DNA of 64,000 nt from Heliomicrobium modesticaldum Ice1 (GCF_000019165.1 NC_010337.2:1288501-1352500); one strand, 5' to 3'. Counted from the first letter of the stretch, positions 18,462-30,962 are shown. Numbers and translations: made by a program. The notes: generated by a model not told the origin, from the sequence alone.

Positions 18462-21400
18462 ATGTCGAAAAAGGTCATGCGGTTTGTCCATGTCTATCTG
18501 GAGCGGCAGATTTGCAGCGCCTTCAGCCGGGCCATCGAGATGAGCAATCGCACCCAACCCATCGAGATCAGCGTCACCTCCTTTTGCGTGCACGAGTTGA
18601 AAGAGAAGGTCAAGATCGAAGAGTTTCGCCGGGCCGTGCTGAACGCCGACCTGCTCTTCGTCGGCCACGTCTTTGTCGACGACATCGCCCGCACCATCGC
18701 TGACGTGATCCGCAAGGAAGGTCAACAGGTGCCGACGGTCGTGTGCGTCAACGCCATGCCGGAGCTGATGAAGCTGACCCGCATGGGCGGGTTCAAGATG
18801 GGCAGCGAACAGTCCAACGAATACATGAACATCATCAAGCGCTTCAAGAAGACCATCGACACGGAAGAGGCGCAATCGAAAAAATCCGGTCCGCCCATCA
18901 ACACCGACGTGATGATGACCCTCGTCCGCACCGTGCCTAAGCTGTTGAAATACATACCCGGCAAGATGCAGGACCTGCGCTCCTACATGCTCTGCTACCT
19001 CTACTGGCTCAACGGATCGCCCAAAAACCTGGGCAACATGTTGCTCATGCTGGCCAAGCAGTACTTTGCGCCCGAAGCGGACATCTCTTTTGACGCGCCT
19101 GTTGAGTATGCCGAAGAGGGGATCTACCACCCCGATTCGGATCGTTGGTTCACCAGCCGCGCCGAGTATGAGGAGTGGTATCGCCGTCACGCGCCCTCCG
19201 AGTTGCGCGTTGGCCTGATCGTCCTGCGCACGAGCCTGCTGGCAGACAACCATGATCACTATGACGCTGTCATCCGCGCCCTTGAAGCAAAAGGCCTTGG
19301 CGTCGTCCCCGGCATCGCCAAAGGTCTCGACTACCGCCATGTGGTGGAGCATATGTTCATGGGCAAAGGGGATGTGCGCAAGGTCGACGGCGTGATCTCC
19401 CTCACCTCCTTCAGCCTCGTCGGCGGTCCTGCTTCCAACGACGCCGAAAGCGCCGTCAAGGTCCTCTCGGCCCTTGGTGTGCCCTACCTGTCGGCGATCC
19501 CCCTTGAGTTCCAGACCATCGACGAGTGGAAGTCCGACCTGTCTGGCCTGAACCCGGTCCAGGTCGCCTTGAACGTCGCCATCCCCGAGCTGGACGGTCT
19601 CGTCGGCCCCACCGTCTACAGCGGCTACGCCGTCCACGGCGCCTCCAAGGCCATCCCTATTCCGGAGCGGATCGAACTGCTCACGGAGCGGATGCGGCGC
19701 ATGATCCGGCTCCGCACCACGGCGAAGGCCGACAAAAAGCTGGCCATCGTCATCTTCAGCTTTCCGCCAGACAAGGGGAACGTGGGGACGGCGGCTTATC
19801 TCGATGTTTTCAAATCCCTCTACAACCTGCTTCGCCGCCTTGACGAAGAGGGGTATTCGGTCGAGCTTCCCGAGAGCCCGGAAGGGCTGATCAAGATGAT
19901 CGTCGACGACGAAACGTCCATGCTGCCCTCGGCCAACCTGCATGTGGGCGGTCGCATCACCGTCGAAGAGTACGAGAAGATCAACCCTTACTGGAAAGAG
20001 ATCGCCGAGACCTGGGGACCGGCGCCGGGCGAACTGAACACGGACGGTCAGGACCTGCTCGTCTTTGGCCGCCGCCTCGGCAACGTTTTTATCGGTGTGC
20101 AGCCTTCCTTCGGCTATGAGAGCGACCCCATCAAACTGCTCTTCACCCGCAACGCCTGTCCCCACCACGGCTTCGCCGCCTTCTACCGCTGGCTCGACAA
20201 GGTCTATCAGGCCGATGCACTGCTCCACTTCGGCACCCACGGTGCCTTGGAGTTCATGCCTGGTCACCAGGTGGGCATGACCGAGTCCTGCTGGCCCGAC
20301 CGCCTGTTGGGGCCGGTGCCCAACTTCTACCTCTATAGTGTCAACAACCCCTCTGAGGCGACCATCGCGAAGCGGCGGAGCGCCGCCACCCTCGTCTCCT
20401 ACCTGACGCCGCCGGCTGAGAATGCCGGCCTCTACAAGGACCTGAGGGACTTAAAAGACCTGATCAACATGTGGGGAGAGAATCGCCATAACGCCCGCGG
20501 CGAGTCCATCTTGGAGACGATCATCGAAAAAGTCCTGGCCCTGCACCTCGACAAAGACGTGCCGCTGACGAAAGAACCGGGCCAGGAGTTCATTGGCAAG
20601 CTCTATGTCTACCTGACCGACCTGGAAAACCGCCTCATCCCGACGGGCTTACATATCCTCGGCGAGGCGCCCCACGCCCAGACGCTCGGCGACTACCTCT
20701 CGGCCATCAGCTACTTCGACCGCCCCGAAAAAGGCATCCGCTCCCTGGCCGGGTTAGCCTCTGAGGCCATGGGCATCCCCTTCAGCGAACTGGAACGGCG
20801 CGCCGAACTGGGCGAGCAGGCGGCGATTGAAAAGCTGGAGGTGGTGCGCCAGGCGGTGCAGCACGGCGTTCAAAGGATGATCGCCGAGTTCCTCCAAAAA
20901 GACGAGCGGGGCCGCTTCAGCTTCCTGCGCGGCAAGGCAGAGACGCTCGCCGCTAAGGCCATGCAGGAATTCCTCCTTGACCGCGTGCAGACCGGCTTGG
21001 AGGTCGACATCGCCACGGCTGCCCGCACCTTCGTCTACCTGCAAGATGTCCTCAAGGACATCGTCCTGGCCGAAGAGGTCGACGGCCTGATCAAGGCCCT
21101 CGACGGCGAGTACATCAAGCCGGGACCGGGCGGCGACCCTGTGCGCAACCCGAAGACGCTGCCGACCGGTCACAACATCCATGCCCTAGATCCCCAGGCG
21201 ATCCCCACCTCCGTCGCTGTCCGCGCCGGCCAGCGGGTCGCCGAGATGATGCTGCAAAAACTCTATGACGCCAATGGTGTCTATCCCGAGTCGATTGCCG
21301 TCGTCCTCTGGGGCACCGACAACATCAAGACCTACGGCGAAGGCATCGCTCAGGCGATGGCCCTGATGGGCGTCAAACCGGTGCCGGACGATCTGGGCCG

Positions 21401-22355
21401 CATGACCCGCCTGCGTCTCATCCCCCTTGAGGAACTGGGTCGGCCCCGTATCGACGTGGTCGTCACCGTCTCAGGCATCTTCCGCGACCTCTTCCAGAAT
21501 CAGATGGAACTCCTCGACGAGGCCGTCAAGATGGCCGCCACCGCTGACGAGCCCCTTGAGCTGAACTATATCCGCAAGCACGCCATCGCCCAAGCTGAGG
21601 AGATGAACATCTCCATCGAACAGGCCGCCACGCGCGTTTTTTCTAATGCGCCGGGCAGCTACGGCGGCAACGTGAACCAGATGGTCGAAAACAGCGCCTG
21701 GGAAGAAGCCGGCGAACTGGCCGACACCTTCATCAAACGCAAGGGTTTTGCCTACGGCAAACAGGTGCGCGGCGAGGTGGCCGACGAGATTTACCGCTCC
21801 GCCCTCTCCAATGTGGATACGAGCTTCCAAAACGTAGACTCCTCTGAGGTGGGCATCGTCGACATCGACCACTACTACGAGTACCTGGGCGGCGTTTCGG
21901 CGGCTGTGAAGAGCATTCGCGGCGAAAAGCCCAATGTGCTCGTCGCCGATACGACGACACCGAAGGTGCAGATCCGCTACTTGGAAGAGATGGTCCGCTT
22001 CGAGACGCGGACGAAGACCCTCAACCCCAAGTGGTATGAAGGCATGCTCAAGCACGGCTACGAAGGCGTCCGGGAGATCCAGTCTCGCGTCGACAATACC
22101 TTCGGTTGGAGTGCCACCACGGACGCCGTTGACAACTGGGTCTATGACGAGATCACCGACGTCTACATCACCGATGAGACGATGCGCAACCGCCTGAAGG
22201 AACTGAACGCGCACGCCTTGCGCGGGATCGTCCGCCGACTTTTGGAGGCCAACCGCCGCGGCTTCTGGGAAGCCGACGAAGAGAAGCTCGATAAATTGAT
22301 GGAGATCTACCAGGACATCGAGGATGAGATCGAAGGGGTCAGTGTTCCGGCTTGA
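18462..22355 (+). CDS. bchH: magnesium chelatase subunit H
   Basis: 1297 residues, the porphyrin-binding catalytic subunit, within the usual size range of BchH/ChlH. Family stretches include LLHFGTHGALEFMPGHQVGM, VNNPSEATIAKRR, and a C-terminal region with NPKWYEGMLKHGYEGVREI and FGWSATTDAVDNW. GGGGGA lies 7 bases before the ATG, 13 bases after bchD. It is the last gene of the chelatase and DPOR operon before crtN. Confidence 0.97.
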   Translation: MSKKVMRFVHVYLERQICSAFSRAIEMSNRTQPIEISVTSFCVHELKEKVKIEEFRRAVLNADLLFVGHVFVDDIARTIADVIRKEGQQVPTVVCVNAMPELMKLTRMGGFKMGSEQSNEYMNIIKRFKKTIDTEEAQSKKSGPPINTDVMMTLVRTVPKLLKYIPGKMQDLRSYMLCYLYWLNGSPKNLGNMLLMLAKQYFAPEADISFDAPVEYAEEGIYHPDSDRWFTSRAEYEEWYRRHAPSELRVGLIVLRTSLLADNHDHYDAVIRALEAKGLGVVPGIAKGLDYRHVVEHMFMGKGDVRKVDGVISLTSFSLVGGPASNDAESAVKVLSALGVPYLSAIPLEFQTIDEWKSDLSGLNPVQVALNVAIPELDGLVGPTVYSGYAVHGASKAIPIPERIELLTERMRRMIRLRTTAKADKKLAIVIFSFPPDKGNVGTAAYLDVFKSLYNLLRRLDEEGYSVELPESPEGLIKMIVDDETSMLPSANLHVGGRITVEEYEKINPYWKEIAETWGPAPGELNTDGQDLLVFGRRLGNVFIGVQPSFGYESDPIKLLFTRNACPHHGFAAFYRWLDKVYQADALLHFGTHGALEFMPGHQVGMTESCWPDRLLGPVPNFYLYSVNNPSEATIAKRRSAATLVSYLTPPAENAGLYKDLRDLKDLINMWGENRHNARGESILETIIEKVLALHLDKDVPLTKEPGQEFIGKLYVYLTDLENRLIPTGLHILGEAPHAQTLGDYLSAISYFDRPEKGIRSLAGLASEAMGIPFSELERRAELGEQAAIEKLEVVRQAVQHGVQRMIAEFLQKDERGRFSFLRGKAETLAAKAMQEFLLDRVQTGLEVDIATAARTFVYLQDVLKDIVLAEEVDGLIKALDGEYIKPGPGGDPVRNPKTLPTGHNIHALDPQAIPTSVAVRAGQRVAEMMLQKLYDANGVYPESIAVVLWGTDNIKTYGEGIAQAMALMGVKPVPDDLGRMTRLRLIPLEELGRPRIDVVVTVSGIFRDLFQNQMELLDEAVKMAATADEPLELNYIRKHAIAQAEEMNISIEQAATRVFSNAPGSYGGNVNQMVENSAWEEAGELADTFIKRKGFAYGKQVRGEVADEIYRSALSNVDTSFQNVDSSEVGIVDIDHYYEYLGGVSAAVKSIRGEKPNVLVADTTTPKVQIRYLEEMVRFETRTKTLNPKWYEGMLKHGYEGVREIQSRVDNTFGWSATTDAVDNWVYDEITDVYITDETMRNRLKELNAHALRGIVRRLLEANRRGFWEADEEKLDKLMEIYQDIEDEIEGVSVPA

Positions 22356-22422
22356 TCGAAGACCGAGCTCCTTCGAAATCAAGACAAAAATAACCTTCGC
22401 ACAGGATAGGGGAGAATTTGGC

Positions 22423-23979
22423 GTGAAACAAACGACAAGGAACCACGGTAAAGTCGTCGTGGTCGGCTCCGGCGCCGGCGGCCTGAGCGCCGCCGTCCGT
22501 CTGGCCGCTCAGGGCTGGGATGTGACGGTGCTGGAAAAAGAAGCGACGATCGGCGGACGGCTGAGCGCCGTTGAGGCGGACGGGTACACCATCGACATCG
22601 GGCCGACCATCCTGATGATGAACGATGTCTTTGAACAGTTCTTTCAGGATCACGGACGGGATATCCGTGACTACCTGGAACTCGTCCGCGTCGACCCCTG
22701 CTACCACCTGCATTTTACCGATGGGACCCGCCTGACCCCTTCCATCGATATGAAAAAGCTCCTCGACGAGATCCGTTCGCTGAACCCGGACGATGTCGAC
22801 GGCTACCTGCGCTATCTTGCGCAGATCCACCGGCGCTACATGTACGCGCGCCATCACTTCATTGAGAAAGCCTTCGTGAAGCCTTCCGACTTCTTCAACC
22901 CCGAAACCCTGTCGGCCATGCTGCAGTTGAAGACCCTTAACAGCATGTATGACGACATCGCCCGCTTCATCAAGGACGAGCGCCTGCGCATCGCCCTGAC
23001 CTTCCAGGCGATTTACCTGGGCATATCGCCCTTCGACGCCCCCTCGATCTACACGCTCATCGCCTATGTGGAGCACGGTTTGAGCGGCGTCTGGTACCCG
23101 AAGGGCGGCATGAACGCCATCGCCAAGGCGATGGCGCGACTGCTCGGTGAGTTCGGCGGCGTCATCCGCTGCAACGCCGAGGTGGCCCAGATCCGTATCG
23201 AGAACGGCCGAGCCCGCGGCGTCCGCCTCGTCAACGGCGAAGAGATCGTTGCCGACGTAGTCATCTCCAATGCCGATTTCCCCTACACGATGGAAAAGCT
23301 CGTCGAGCCTGCCTACCGGGGCAAGTACAGGCCGGAGAAGCTGGCGCGCATGGAAAACACGGTCGGGACCTTCATGCTCTATCTGGGTGTCAACAAGCGC
23401 TACAAAGACCTGCACATCCACAACATCTATTTTACGCCCGACTATAAAAAGAGCATGGACGAGTTGTTCTCCGCCCGTATTCTGCCGGAAGACCCGGCCA
23501 TGTACGTCTATTCGCCGACAAAGTACGACGCCACGGTAGCGCCGCCGGGTAAAGAGGTGATCTATGTCCTCGTCCCGGTGCCTAACCTGGACAGCGGCAT
23601 CGATTGGAAAAAAGAGACGAGCCGCTACCGCGAACTGGTTCTCAAGAAGCTGGAACGGTGGGGGCTTACTCGCCTGCGCCAACACATCGACTTTGAACGG
23701 ATCTACACACCGGAGACCTTTCAGAAGCGCTTCAACGTCTACCATGGCGCTTCTTTCGGCTTGGCGCCGACCCTATTTCAGTCTGGTTACTTCCGACCGA
23801 GCATCAAGTCAGAGAAGGTGAGCAACCTCTATTTCACCGGCGCCAGCGTCCACCCTGGCGGCGGCGTCCCCGTCGTCCTCGTCTGCGGCAAGCTGGTCTC
23901 CGATCAGGTGATGAAGGACAACGGACTGGCCATGAAAATCAGCCCTAATGCGGCCAAGGGCGTAGCGGCGACCTTTTGA
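22423..23979 (+). CDS. crtN: 4,4'-diapophytoene desaturase (CrtN-type)
   Basis: 518 residues, FAD-dependent carotenoid desaturase. The N-terminal dinucleotide motif is GSGAGGLSAAVRLAAQG followed by VLEKEATIGGRL; the C-terminal signature is YFTGASVHPGGGVP. Heliobacteria make the C30 carotenoid 4,4'-diaponeurosporene, so a CrtN role fits better than CrtI; the sequence alone cannot settle it. The GTG at 22423 follows AGGGGAG by about 9 bases. The frame is open back into bchH without a ribosome site. Ends the photosynthesis block. Confidence 0.9.
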   Translation: MKQTTRNHGKVVVVGSGAGGLSAAVRLAAQGWDVTVLEKEATIGGRLSAVEADGYTIDIGPTILMMNDVFEQFFQDHGRDIRDYLELVRVDPCYHLHFTDGTRLTPSIDMKKLLDEIRSLNPDDVDGYLRYLAQIHRRYMYARHHFIEKAFVKPSDFFNPETLSAMLQLKTLNSMYDDIARFIKDERLRIALTFQAIYLGISPFDAPSIYTLIAYVEHGLSGVWYPKGGMNAIAKAMARLLGEFGGVIRCNAEVAQIRIENGRARGVRLVNGEEIVADVVISNADFPYTMEKLVEPAYRGKYRPEKLARMENTVGTFMLYLGVNKRYKDLHIHNIYFTPDYKKSMDELFSARILPEDPAMYVYSPTKYDATVAPPGKEVIYVLVPVPNLDSGIDWKKETSRYRELVLKKLERWGLTRLRQHIDFERIYTPETFQKRFNVYHGASFGLAPTLFQSGYFRPSIKSEKVSNLYFTGASVHPGGGVPVVLVCGKLVSDQVMKDNGLAMKISPNAAKGVAATF

Positions 23980-24030
23980 AACGCCTCATCAGTCGAGGAG
24001 CCAACGCACAGATAAATCATAAAACGATGA

Positions 24031-24059
24031 AAGGCTGCGAATGTCGTCGCGGCCTTTTT
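24031..24059 (+). terminator. rho-independent terminator after crtN
   Basis: AAGGCTGCGA / TCGCGGCCTT (one G-U pair), loop ATGTCG, followed by TTT, 52 bases after the crtN stop. Confidence 0.75.
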
Positions 24060-24080
24060 CCACATACGGAAAAGGCCGCG
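24047..24080 (+). other. alternative hairpin overlapping the crtN terminator
   Basis: The 3' arm of the terminator can pair instead with a downstream segment ending at 24080 (CGCGGCC with GGCCGCG, extended through the T and A runs with a one-base bulge). The two structures exclude each other. Whether this is regulatory or a by-product of repeated arms is unknown. Confidence 0.45.
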
Positions 24081-24155
24081 AAGGCGGCTGTGGCAAAAGA
24101 CCCCTGCCATTTCTGTATAATGAACACGAAAATTTTGCGCCGCAACCTTGTCTGC

Positions 24156-24189
24156 CCCGACAATTTTCGCTTGCGTCGATAGGTATAAT
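24156..24189 (+). promoter_or_regulatory. candidate spoIIE promoter with a Spo0A-box-like site
   Basis: A perfect TATAAT at 24184-24189 has no good -35. CCCGACAA at 24156-24163 reads TTGTCGGG on the other strand, six of eight positions of the Spo0A box TTGTCGAA, at the place where Spo0A activates spoIIE in Bacillus. An inverted TTGTC (24149) flanks it. Confidence 0.35.
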
Positions 24190-24232
24190 GGAAAAAGATA
24201 CCAAACGGCGAAGGTGAAACGGGGGATCAAGA

Positions 24233-26872
24233 TTGTGGGATGAGCCGAAAGTGTATCCTTTTCGTCGGGAACGGATCCCGGCGCGTGATGAGGGCGAAGG
24301 GAAAAAAAGCGGATGGTTCTCCTGGTTCGGCTCCGCTTCAGCGGCCCCAGGCACAGCCAGCCCCAAAAGCACAGTCGACCTGTCGTCGTCGCTCAAGGCC
24401 GTGACGGGCAAGGTGACCCATTCGGCCAAGACAGCGCTGCACAGCGTCCACACCTTGTCCGTAGCGCTCGGCAAAGCTTGGCGGAAAGGTTTGTCTTTCA
24501 GCCGGGACATCCGCGTCTGGCTCTGGTGGATCACCATCTTTCTGCTGGCGAGAGGAACCCTGCTCGGCGGTCTGGCAGTCGCCGCCCCGGCGGCGCTGGC
24601 GGTGACAGCGGCGCGCCGACCTGGGCTGTTGCTTTGGAGTGTGACGGCTGCGGCGGCAGGATGGTATACGGGGCGGTTCTCTTCGGAAATGGCGGCCCTT
24701 TCTCAAGACCCTCTCGGCGTGCGTCCGATCATCCAGCTGGCGGCATGGCTGTCCGTCGCCGTTGTCACAGCGATTGTCGCCCGTCGGCGCGATCCATCGG
24801 CTACCCTGCTCGCTGTCATGACCGCCTTGACGATCTGGGCGGTGGAAGGCGCGGCGGTGGCCTGGATGACCCCCTCCCTTTACAGCGGTGTGCTGGTCGC
24901 TTTTGAAGGGCTTTTTGCCGCTGTCGCCGTCGTCATCATGGCCACCGCAGAAAGCACGCTGGAAGCCCCGACTGGGCGGACCTGGAACCGGGACGAACAG
25001 GCATGCCTGGTGGTCCTTGGCCTGCTCCTCTTGCTGGGCTTTCCTCAGGAACCGCTGTTCGGCCTTACCCTGCCGGGTATCGCCGCCAAGTTCTGCGTGC
25101 TCCTTGCGGCATACGCGATCGGACCTGGCGCAGGCGCCGCCGGCGGCGTCGCGATCGGACTGCTCCCGCCGCTCGCCGTCTTCGGCGCGCCGTCATCGCT
25201 GGCCCTTCTGGCTCTCTCCGGGCTGTTGGCTGGTCTGTTTCGCCCCTGGGCGAAACCGGGCGTGATCGGCGGCTTCCTGTCGGGCCACCTGCTGCTTTCC
25301 ATTTATATGTCCCATTCCCAGGATGTGCGGTCGCTGCTGCTGGAAGCAGCCATCGCCGGTCTGCTCCTCATCGCCTGGCCGTCCGGTTGGGTGCAGCGTC
25401 TCCGCCAGCGCTTGTCGGCCCGAAAAAAAGAGTCCATCTTACCGGAACCGGCCGTTCCGGTCAGTGCAAAGATTGATGAAATGGGCCGCATGATCGGGCA
25501 GATGGCCGTCACCTTCGATGAGATGGCAGAGCCGGCGCCTGCGCCGGGAGACAAGCCTTGGGAGCCGATCCTGCTGGCGATCGCCGAACGGGTGTGCAAG
25601 CCTTGTCCGAGTTATGGGCTCTGTTGGGAACGGGATGCCGAGCGGACGCGGCAGTACCTGAACGAGATCCTCCAGCAGGTGGAGGAGAAAGGCCAGGTGA
25701 CGGCCAAATCGTTGACGCCCCAACTGGCCCGCCGCTGCGCCCGCCTGACTGAGCTGTCGGCTACTATCGGATGTCTCTTGGAGACGGTGGAAGTGGATCG
25801 GTACTGGCGGCGCAAACTCAGCGAAGGAAGGCATCTGGTCAGCGCTCACTTCCGGGGATTGGCAGGATGGATGACATCGCTCGCCCACGACCTGGAGCAT
25901 GCGTCCCTACCTGAAAAAAGAGGGGAACGGCTGGCCAAGGCGCTAAAGGAGCGCGGCTTCAGGCTCAAGGGGCTCAAAGAGCACGGCGAGGGCGGACATT
26001 GGCGGATATATGTAGAAGGCAGCGGCTGCTCCGGCACATGGCCTTGCGCGGAACATGCCGCAGCCGCTGCCGCCAAGGTGCTCGGGCAAACCTTTATCGT
26101 CGGCAAGTCTGACTGCCGCAGCGGCGCCCCCGGTCGGTGCGCTTTCAGTCTGATCCCTATCCGGCCCTATGGCGTGCAGATCGGCCTGGCCCAGGCTGCC
26201 CGCCACGGCAGCGCCGTCAACGGCGACACGGTCGGCTGCTGGGAAGCGCCAGCGTCGCAGATGGTCGTCTCTCTCAGCGACGGTTCTGGCGTCGGGCCAC
26301 GGGCTGCCCGGGAAAGCAGCGCCACCCTGTCCTTGCTCGAACACCTTTGCCGCATGGGCATCGATCCGGGGGAGGCCTTGCGGTCTGTAAACGCGCTGGT
26401 TGCATTGGCGACGGAAGAGGAGTCCTTCGCCACCGTCGATATGGCCGTCATCGATCTGGCGTCGGCCGAGGCGGAGATCTTCAAACTCGGCGCAGCGGCC
26501 AGTTACCTGAAGCGGGGACGACGCGTGCAGGTTCTCCGGCAGTCCTCGCTGCCGCTGGGAATTCTAAAAAACTTGGAGGTAGAATCGCTCACTGTGGCCA
26601 TGCTGCCCGGCGACCGCCTGCTCCTCGTCAGCGATGGCATCGTTGAGGCAATTCGCCCGAGCGCCGATGGGGGAGGAAAAAGCCGCCGCAGCCGCAACAA
26701 CGGCCAAAGCGATGACTGGCTGGCGAACTGGCTGGAGCGCGATGCCACCGCTGAACCGCAGGCCCTGGCCGACCTGATCCTTCGGGAGGCGATCCGCCTG
26801 GGTGGAGGCAAGGCGCGGGATGACTGCACTGTTGTCGTCATCGCTTTATCGGGAAGAGAGGATAGGGGATGA
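24233..26872 (+). CDS. spoIIE: stage II sporulation protein E (PP2C-type phosphatase)
   Basis: 879 residues. A basic N-terminal cytoplasmic segment precedes about ten hydrophobic helices (residues roughly 95-390). A regulatory region with a Cys cluster (VCKPCPSYGLCWERD) follows, then a C-terminal PP2C/SpoIIE phosphatase domain with VSLSDGSGVG, FATVDMAVID and LLLVSDGIVEA. SpoIIE dephosphorylates SpoIIAA and activates sigma F in the forespore. Start is a TTG behind GGGGGATC. It shows that the organism has sporulation genes, as known for heliobacteria. Confidence 0.94.
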   Translation: MWDEPKVYPFRRERIPARDEGEGKKSGWFSWFGSASAAPGTASPKSTVDLSSSLKAVTGKVTHSAKTALHSVHTLSVALGKAWRKGLSFSRDIRVWLWWITIFLLARGTLLGGLAVAAPAALAVTAARRPGLLLWSVTAAAAGWYTGRFSSEMAALSQDPLGVRPIIQLAAWLSVAVVTAIVARRRDPSATLLAVMTALTIWAVEGAAVAWMTPSLYSGVLVAFEGLFAAVAVVIMATAESTLEAPTGRTWNRDEQACLVVLGLLLLLGFPQEPLFGLTLPGIAAKFCVLLAAYAIGPGAGAAGGVAIGLLPPLAVFGAPSSLALLALSGLLAGLFRPWAKPGVIGGFLSGHLLLSIYMSHSQDVRSLLLEAAIAGLLLIAWPSGWVQRLRQRLSARKKESILPEPAVPVSAKIDEMGRMIGQMAVTFDEMAEPAPAPGDKPWEPILLAIAERVCKPCPSYGLCWERDAERTRQYLNEILQQVEEKGQVTAKSLTPQLARRCARLTELSATIGCLLETVEVDRYWRRKLSEGRHLVSAHFRGLAGWMTSLAHDLEHASLPEKRGERLAKALKERGFRLKGLKEHGEGGHWRIYVEGSGCSGTWPCAEHAAAAAAKVLGQTFIVGKSDCRSGAPGRCAFSLIPIRPYGVQIGLAQAARHGSAVNGDTVGCWEAPASQMVVSLSDGSGVGPRAARESSATLSLLEHLCRMGIDPGEALRSVNALVALATEEESFATVDMAVIDLASAEAEIFKLGAAASYLKRGRRVQVLRQSSLPLGILKNLEVESLTVAMLPGDRLLLVSDGIVEAIRPSADGGGKSRRSRNNGQSDDWLANWLERDATAEPQALADLILREAIRLGGGKARDDCTVVVIALSGREDRG

Positions 26873-27024
26873 GGGGTTTGTAGGGCTGATTTTTCGGAGA
26901 AGATAAGGACTAGGCGAATTTCGCCGGGGCGGGCAGGGAAACGTGAATCCATGTAGAAAACAACCATAAAGGATACACATAGGATAATCGCTAAAGACAG
27001 CGGTGAGAAACCATCGCCAGCAGG

Positions 27025-28425
27025 GTGACCCGATTGCTTGATCAATTTCTCCAAAGGCTCCACCGGCATCGGCTGATCGAACCGCAACAGCGCGTGCTTA
27101 TCGCCGTATCCGGTGGCATCGACTCGGTCAGTTTGTTGTTGTTGTTCCATCAAGCGGCGCCGCAAATGGACTTGAAGCTCTCGGTAGCCCATTACAACCA
27201 CGGCCTGCGCGGGGAAGCTGCCGATGAAGATGAAGCCTTTGTGGCCGCGCTGGCCGGAAGGCTAGGCCTTCCCTGTTACCGGGAGCGGGCGCCGCAAGGG
27301 TGGTGGACCCGGGAGCCGGGGACAAAGATGGAGGCCGCGCGGCGTCTGCGTTATGATTTTTTGGAGCGTGTCGCGAAAGCCGCCGGTGCTGACCGGATCG
27401 CCCTGGGCCATCATGCCGACGACCAAGTGGAAACGGTCTTGTTCCATTTCTTGCGCGGCAGCGGTCTGCGCGGATTGGCGGGCATGCCGATCCGACGCGG
27501 CCCTTACATCCGTCCGCTGCTCGCCTTTCGACGGGCTGAGTTGGCGGCCTTTCTCCAGGCGGAGCGACAGGAATGGCGTCACGACGCCAGCAATGACTCC
27601 ACCCTCTACACGCGCAATCGCATCCGCCATGAGCTGATCCCGCTGTTGCATGACTATAACCCACGTTTTGCCGAGGCGATTGGACGCATGAGCCGCCTCT
27701 GCCTCGATGACGCCGACTACCTGGACGAGGTGGCCGACCGGGAATTGGCCCGGTTGACGAACGAAGAGGGGCTCGATGCCAAAGGCCTGGAAGCGCTGCC
27801 CAGGGCCATCGGCCGTCGCGTTCTGCGCCGCTTTATCGAAGCGGCGGCGGCGATGCCCGGCTTCGAGAAAACTGAGGCGATGCTGCAGCGGCTGACTGAG
27901 CGGGGTGGCAAGAGCGGGCCTGTCGACCAGGTGAGCGGACACACCCTTGTCAGTGAAGCCGGACGGCTTCGTCTCTACAAGGACCTTCCCTGGAAGGGGG
28001 ACGGCGGATTTTACCGCCCCTTGCCGGAGCCTGGAGAGCCGGGGCGTTGGCAGTCGGTCGCAGTGCCCGAGGCTGGCGGGAGGATGCGCATCGCGAGATG
28101 GGATCGCATCGACGATAGGGACCCCTTAGAACCGGGCGAACGCGAAATCTGCCTCAAGCCATCCGTAGCGGCCCTGGGCCCCCTGGTCATCCGCAGCCGG
28201 AGACCAGGTGATTGGTTTTATCCCGCTGGAGGGACGGGGAGAAAGAAAGTCAAAGACTACCTCATCGACCAAAAGACGCCCCGGAGTATCAGACAGAAGA
28301 TCCCCTTATTGACAGCAGGAGAGGAGGTACTCTGGATCATCGGATATCGCCCCGACCGCCGTTTTCTCGCGACCGCAGCGACCACCCCCATCATCGCCCT
28401 TCGCTGGCAAGGGAAAAGTATTTGA
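27025..28425 (+). CDS. tilS: tRNA(Ile)-lysidine synthetase
   Basis: 466 residues. N-type ATP pyrophosphatase domain with the PP-loop [10 protein letters not shown] and [15 protein letters not shown], then [11 protein letters not shown]; the C-terminal domain carries [14 protein letters not shown] and [13 protein letters not shown]. It converts C34 of the AUA-reading tRNA(Ile) to lysidine. The start is uncertain: GTG at 27025 or TTG at 27034, neither with a strong ribosome site. In Bacillus tilS is followed by hpt and ftsH; here ftsH follows directly. Confidence 0.92.
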   Translation: MTRLLDQFLQRLHRHRLIEPQQRVLIAVSGGIDSVSLLLLFHQAAPQMDLKLSVAHYNHGLRGEAADEDEAFVAALAGRLGLPCYRERAPQGWWTREPGTKMEAARRLRYDFLERVAKAAGADRIALGHHADDQVETVLFHFLRGSGLRGLAGMPIRRGPYIRPLLAFRRAELAAFLQAERQEWRHDASNDSTLYTRNRIRHELIPLLHDYNPRFAEAIGRMSRLCLDDADYLDEVADRELARLTNEEGLDAKGLEALPRAIGRRVLRRFIEAAAAMPGFEKTEAMLQRLTERGGKSGPVDQVSGHTLVSEAGRLRLYKDLPWKGDGGFYRPLPEPGEPGRWQSVAVPEAGGRMRIARWDRIDDRDPLEPGEREICLKPSVAALGPLVIRSRRPGDWFYPAGGTGRKKVKDYLIDQKTPRSIRQKIPLLTAGEEVLWIIGYRPDRRFLATAATTPIIALRWQGKSI

Positions 28426-28552
28426 TTCGACAGTTCTTCCTGTGCTACAATGGCTGGGAATGACCGAATTTTTCCAAAAACTCGCTGGCTGGTCCGGAAC
28501 GGGGAGGCTTGTCATCCCCGGGCAGGATCGAGACAGTGGGAGGAGGTTACAT

Positions 28553-30358
<1,806 letters not shown>

Positions 30359-30401
30359 TTTCCTTACTCGTTCCTATATTGAAGGGTTTCCTGGCCCGTA
30401 C

Positions 30402-30440
30402 ACCGGGGGCCGGGGCGATGCCTCAGCTCCCGGTTTTTTT
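30402..30440 (+). terminator. rho-independent terminator after ftsH
   Basis: ACCGGGGG pairs with CTCCCGGT (one G-U), with a GC-rich inner part, followed by seven T residues. Confidence 0.8.
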
Positions 30441-30486
30441 ATGACGGGAAGATCAAGAATCTTGTGAAAAAGGGGTACAAGCAGAA

Positions 30487-30936
30487 ATGGAACGCACCTA
30501 TCTCATGATCAAACCCGACGGCGTTCAGCGCGGTCTCGTCGGGGAAATCATCAGCCGCTTTGAGAAAAAAGGCTTTAAGCTCGTCGGTATGAAGTTCCTC
30601 CGCCTGACCAGGGAGATGGCCGAGAAGCACTATGCCGAGCATGTGGGCAAGCCCTTTTTCGCAGGTCTTGTCGACTATATCATCTCCGGTCCTGTTGTGG
30701 CCATGTGCTGGGAGGGCAAAGACATCGTCTCCGTTTCCCGGGAGATGATGGGCGCCACCAATCCTGCCAAGGCTGCGCCGGGGACCATCCGCGGCACCTA
30801 TGCCGTCGATATCGGCCGCAACATCATCCACGGATCGGACTCGCCCGCTTCTGCCGAGCGGGAGCTGGCCATCTACTTCCAGAGCGACGAACTGGTCGAA
30901 TGGGACCGGACGCTGCAAGGCTGGCTCACAGAGTAA
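30487..30936 (+). CDS. ndk: nucleoside diphosphate kinase
   Basis: 149 residues, the normal length. [20 protein letters not shown] opens the protein; the catalytic His is His115 in [15 protein letters not shown]. It exchanges the terminal phosphate between nucleoside di- and triphosphates. It lies between two terminators, so it is a single-gene unit. Confidence 0.97.
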   Translation: MERTYLMIKPDGVQRGLVGEIISRFEKKGFKLVGMKFLRLTREMAEKHYAEHVGKPFFAGLVDYIISGPVVAMCWEGKDIVSVSREMMGATNPAKAAPGTIRGTYAVDIGRNIIHGSDSPASAERELAIYFQSDELVEWDRTLQGWLTE

Positions 30937-30962
30937 TATCCACTGCCAGATAAGGAACCGAG

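Noticed and set aside
18417..20267. 616-codon open frame opposite bchH
   Set aside because: A shadow of a GC-rich coding strand; composition is His/Asp/Gln-rich without any domain.
26873..27024. Possible gene between spoIIE and tilS (such as hpt)
   Set aside because: Only about 150 bases, no ribosome site and no credible frame; hpt is not here.
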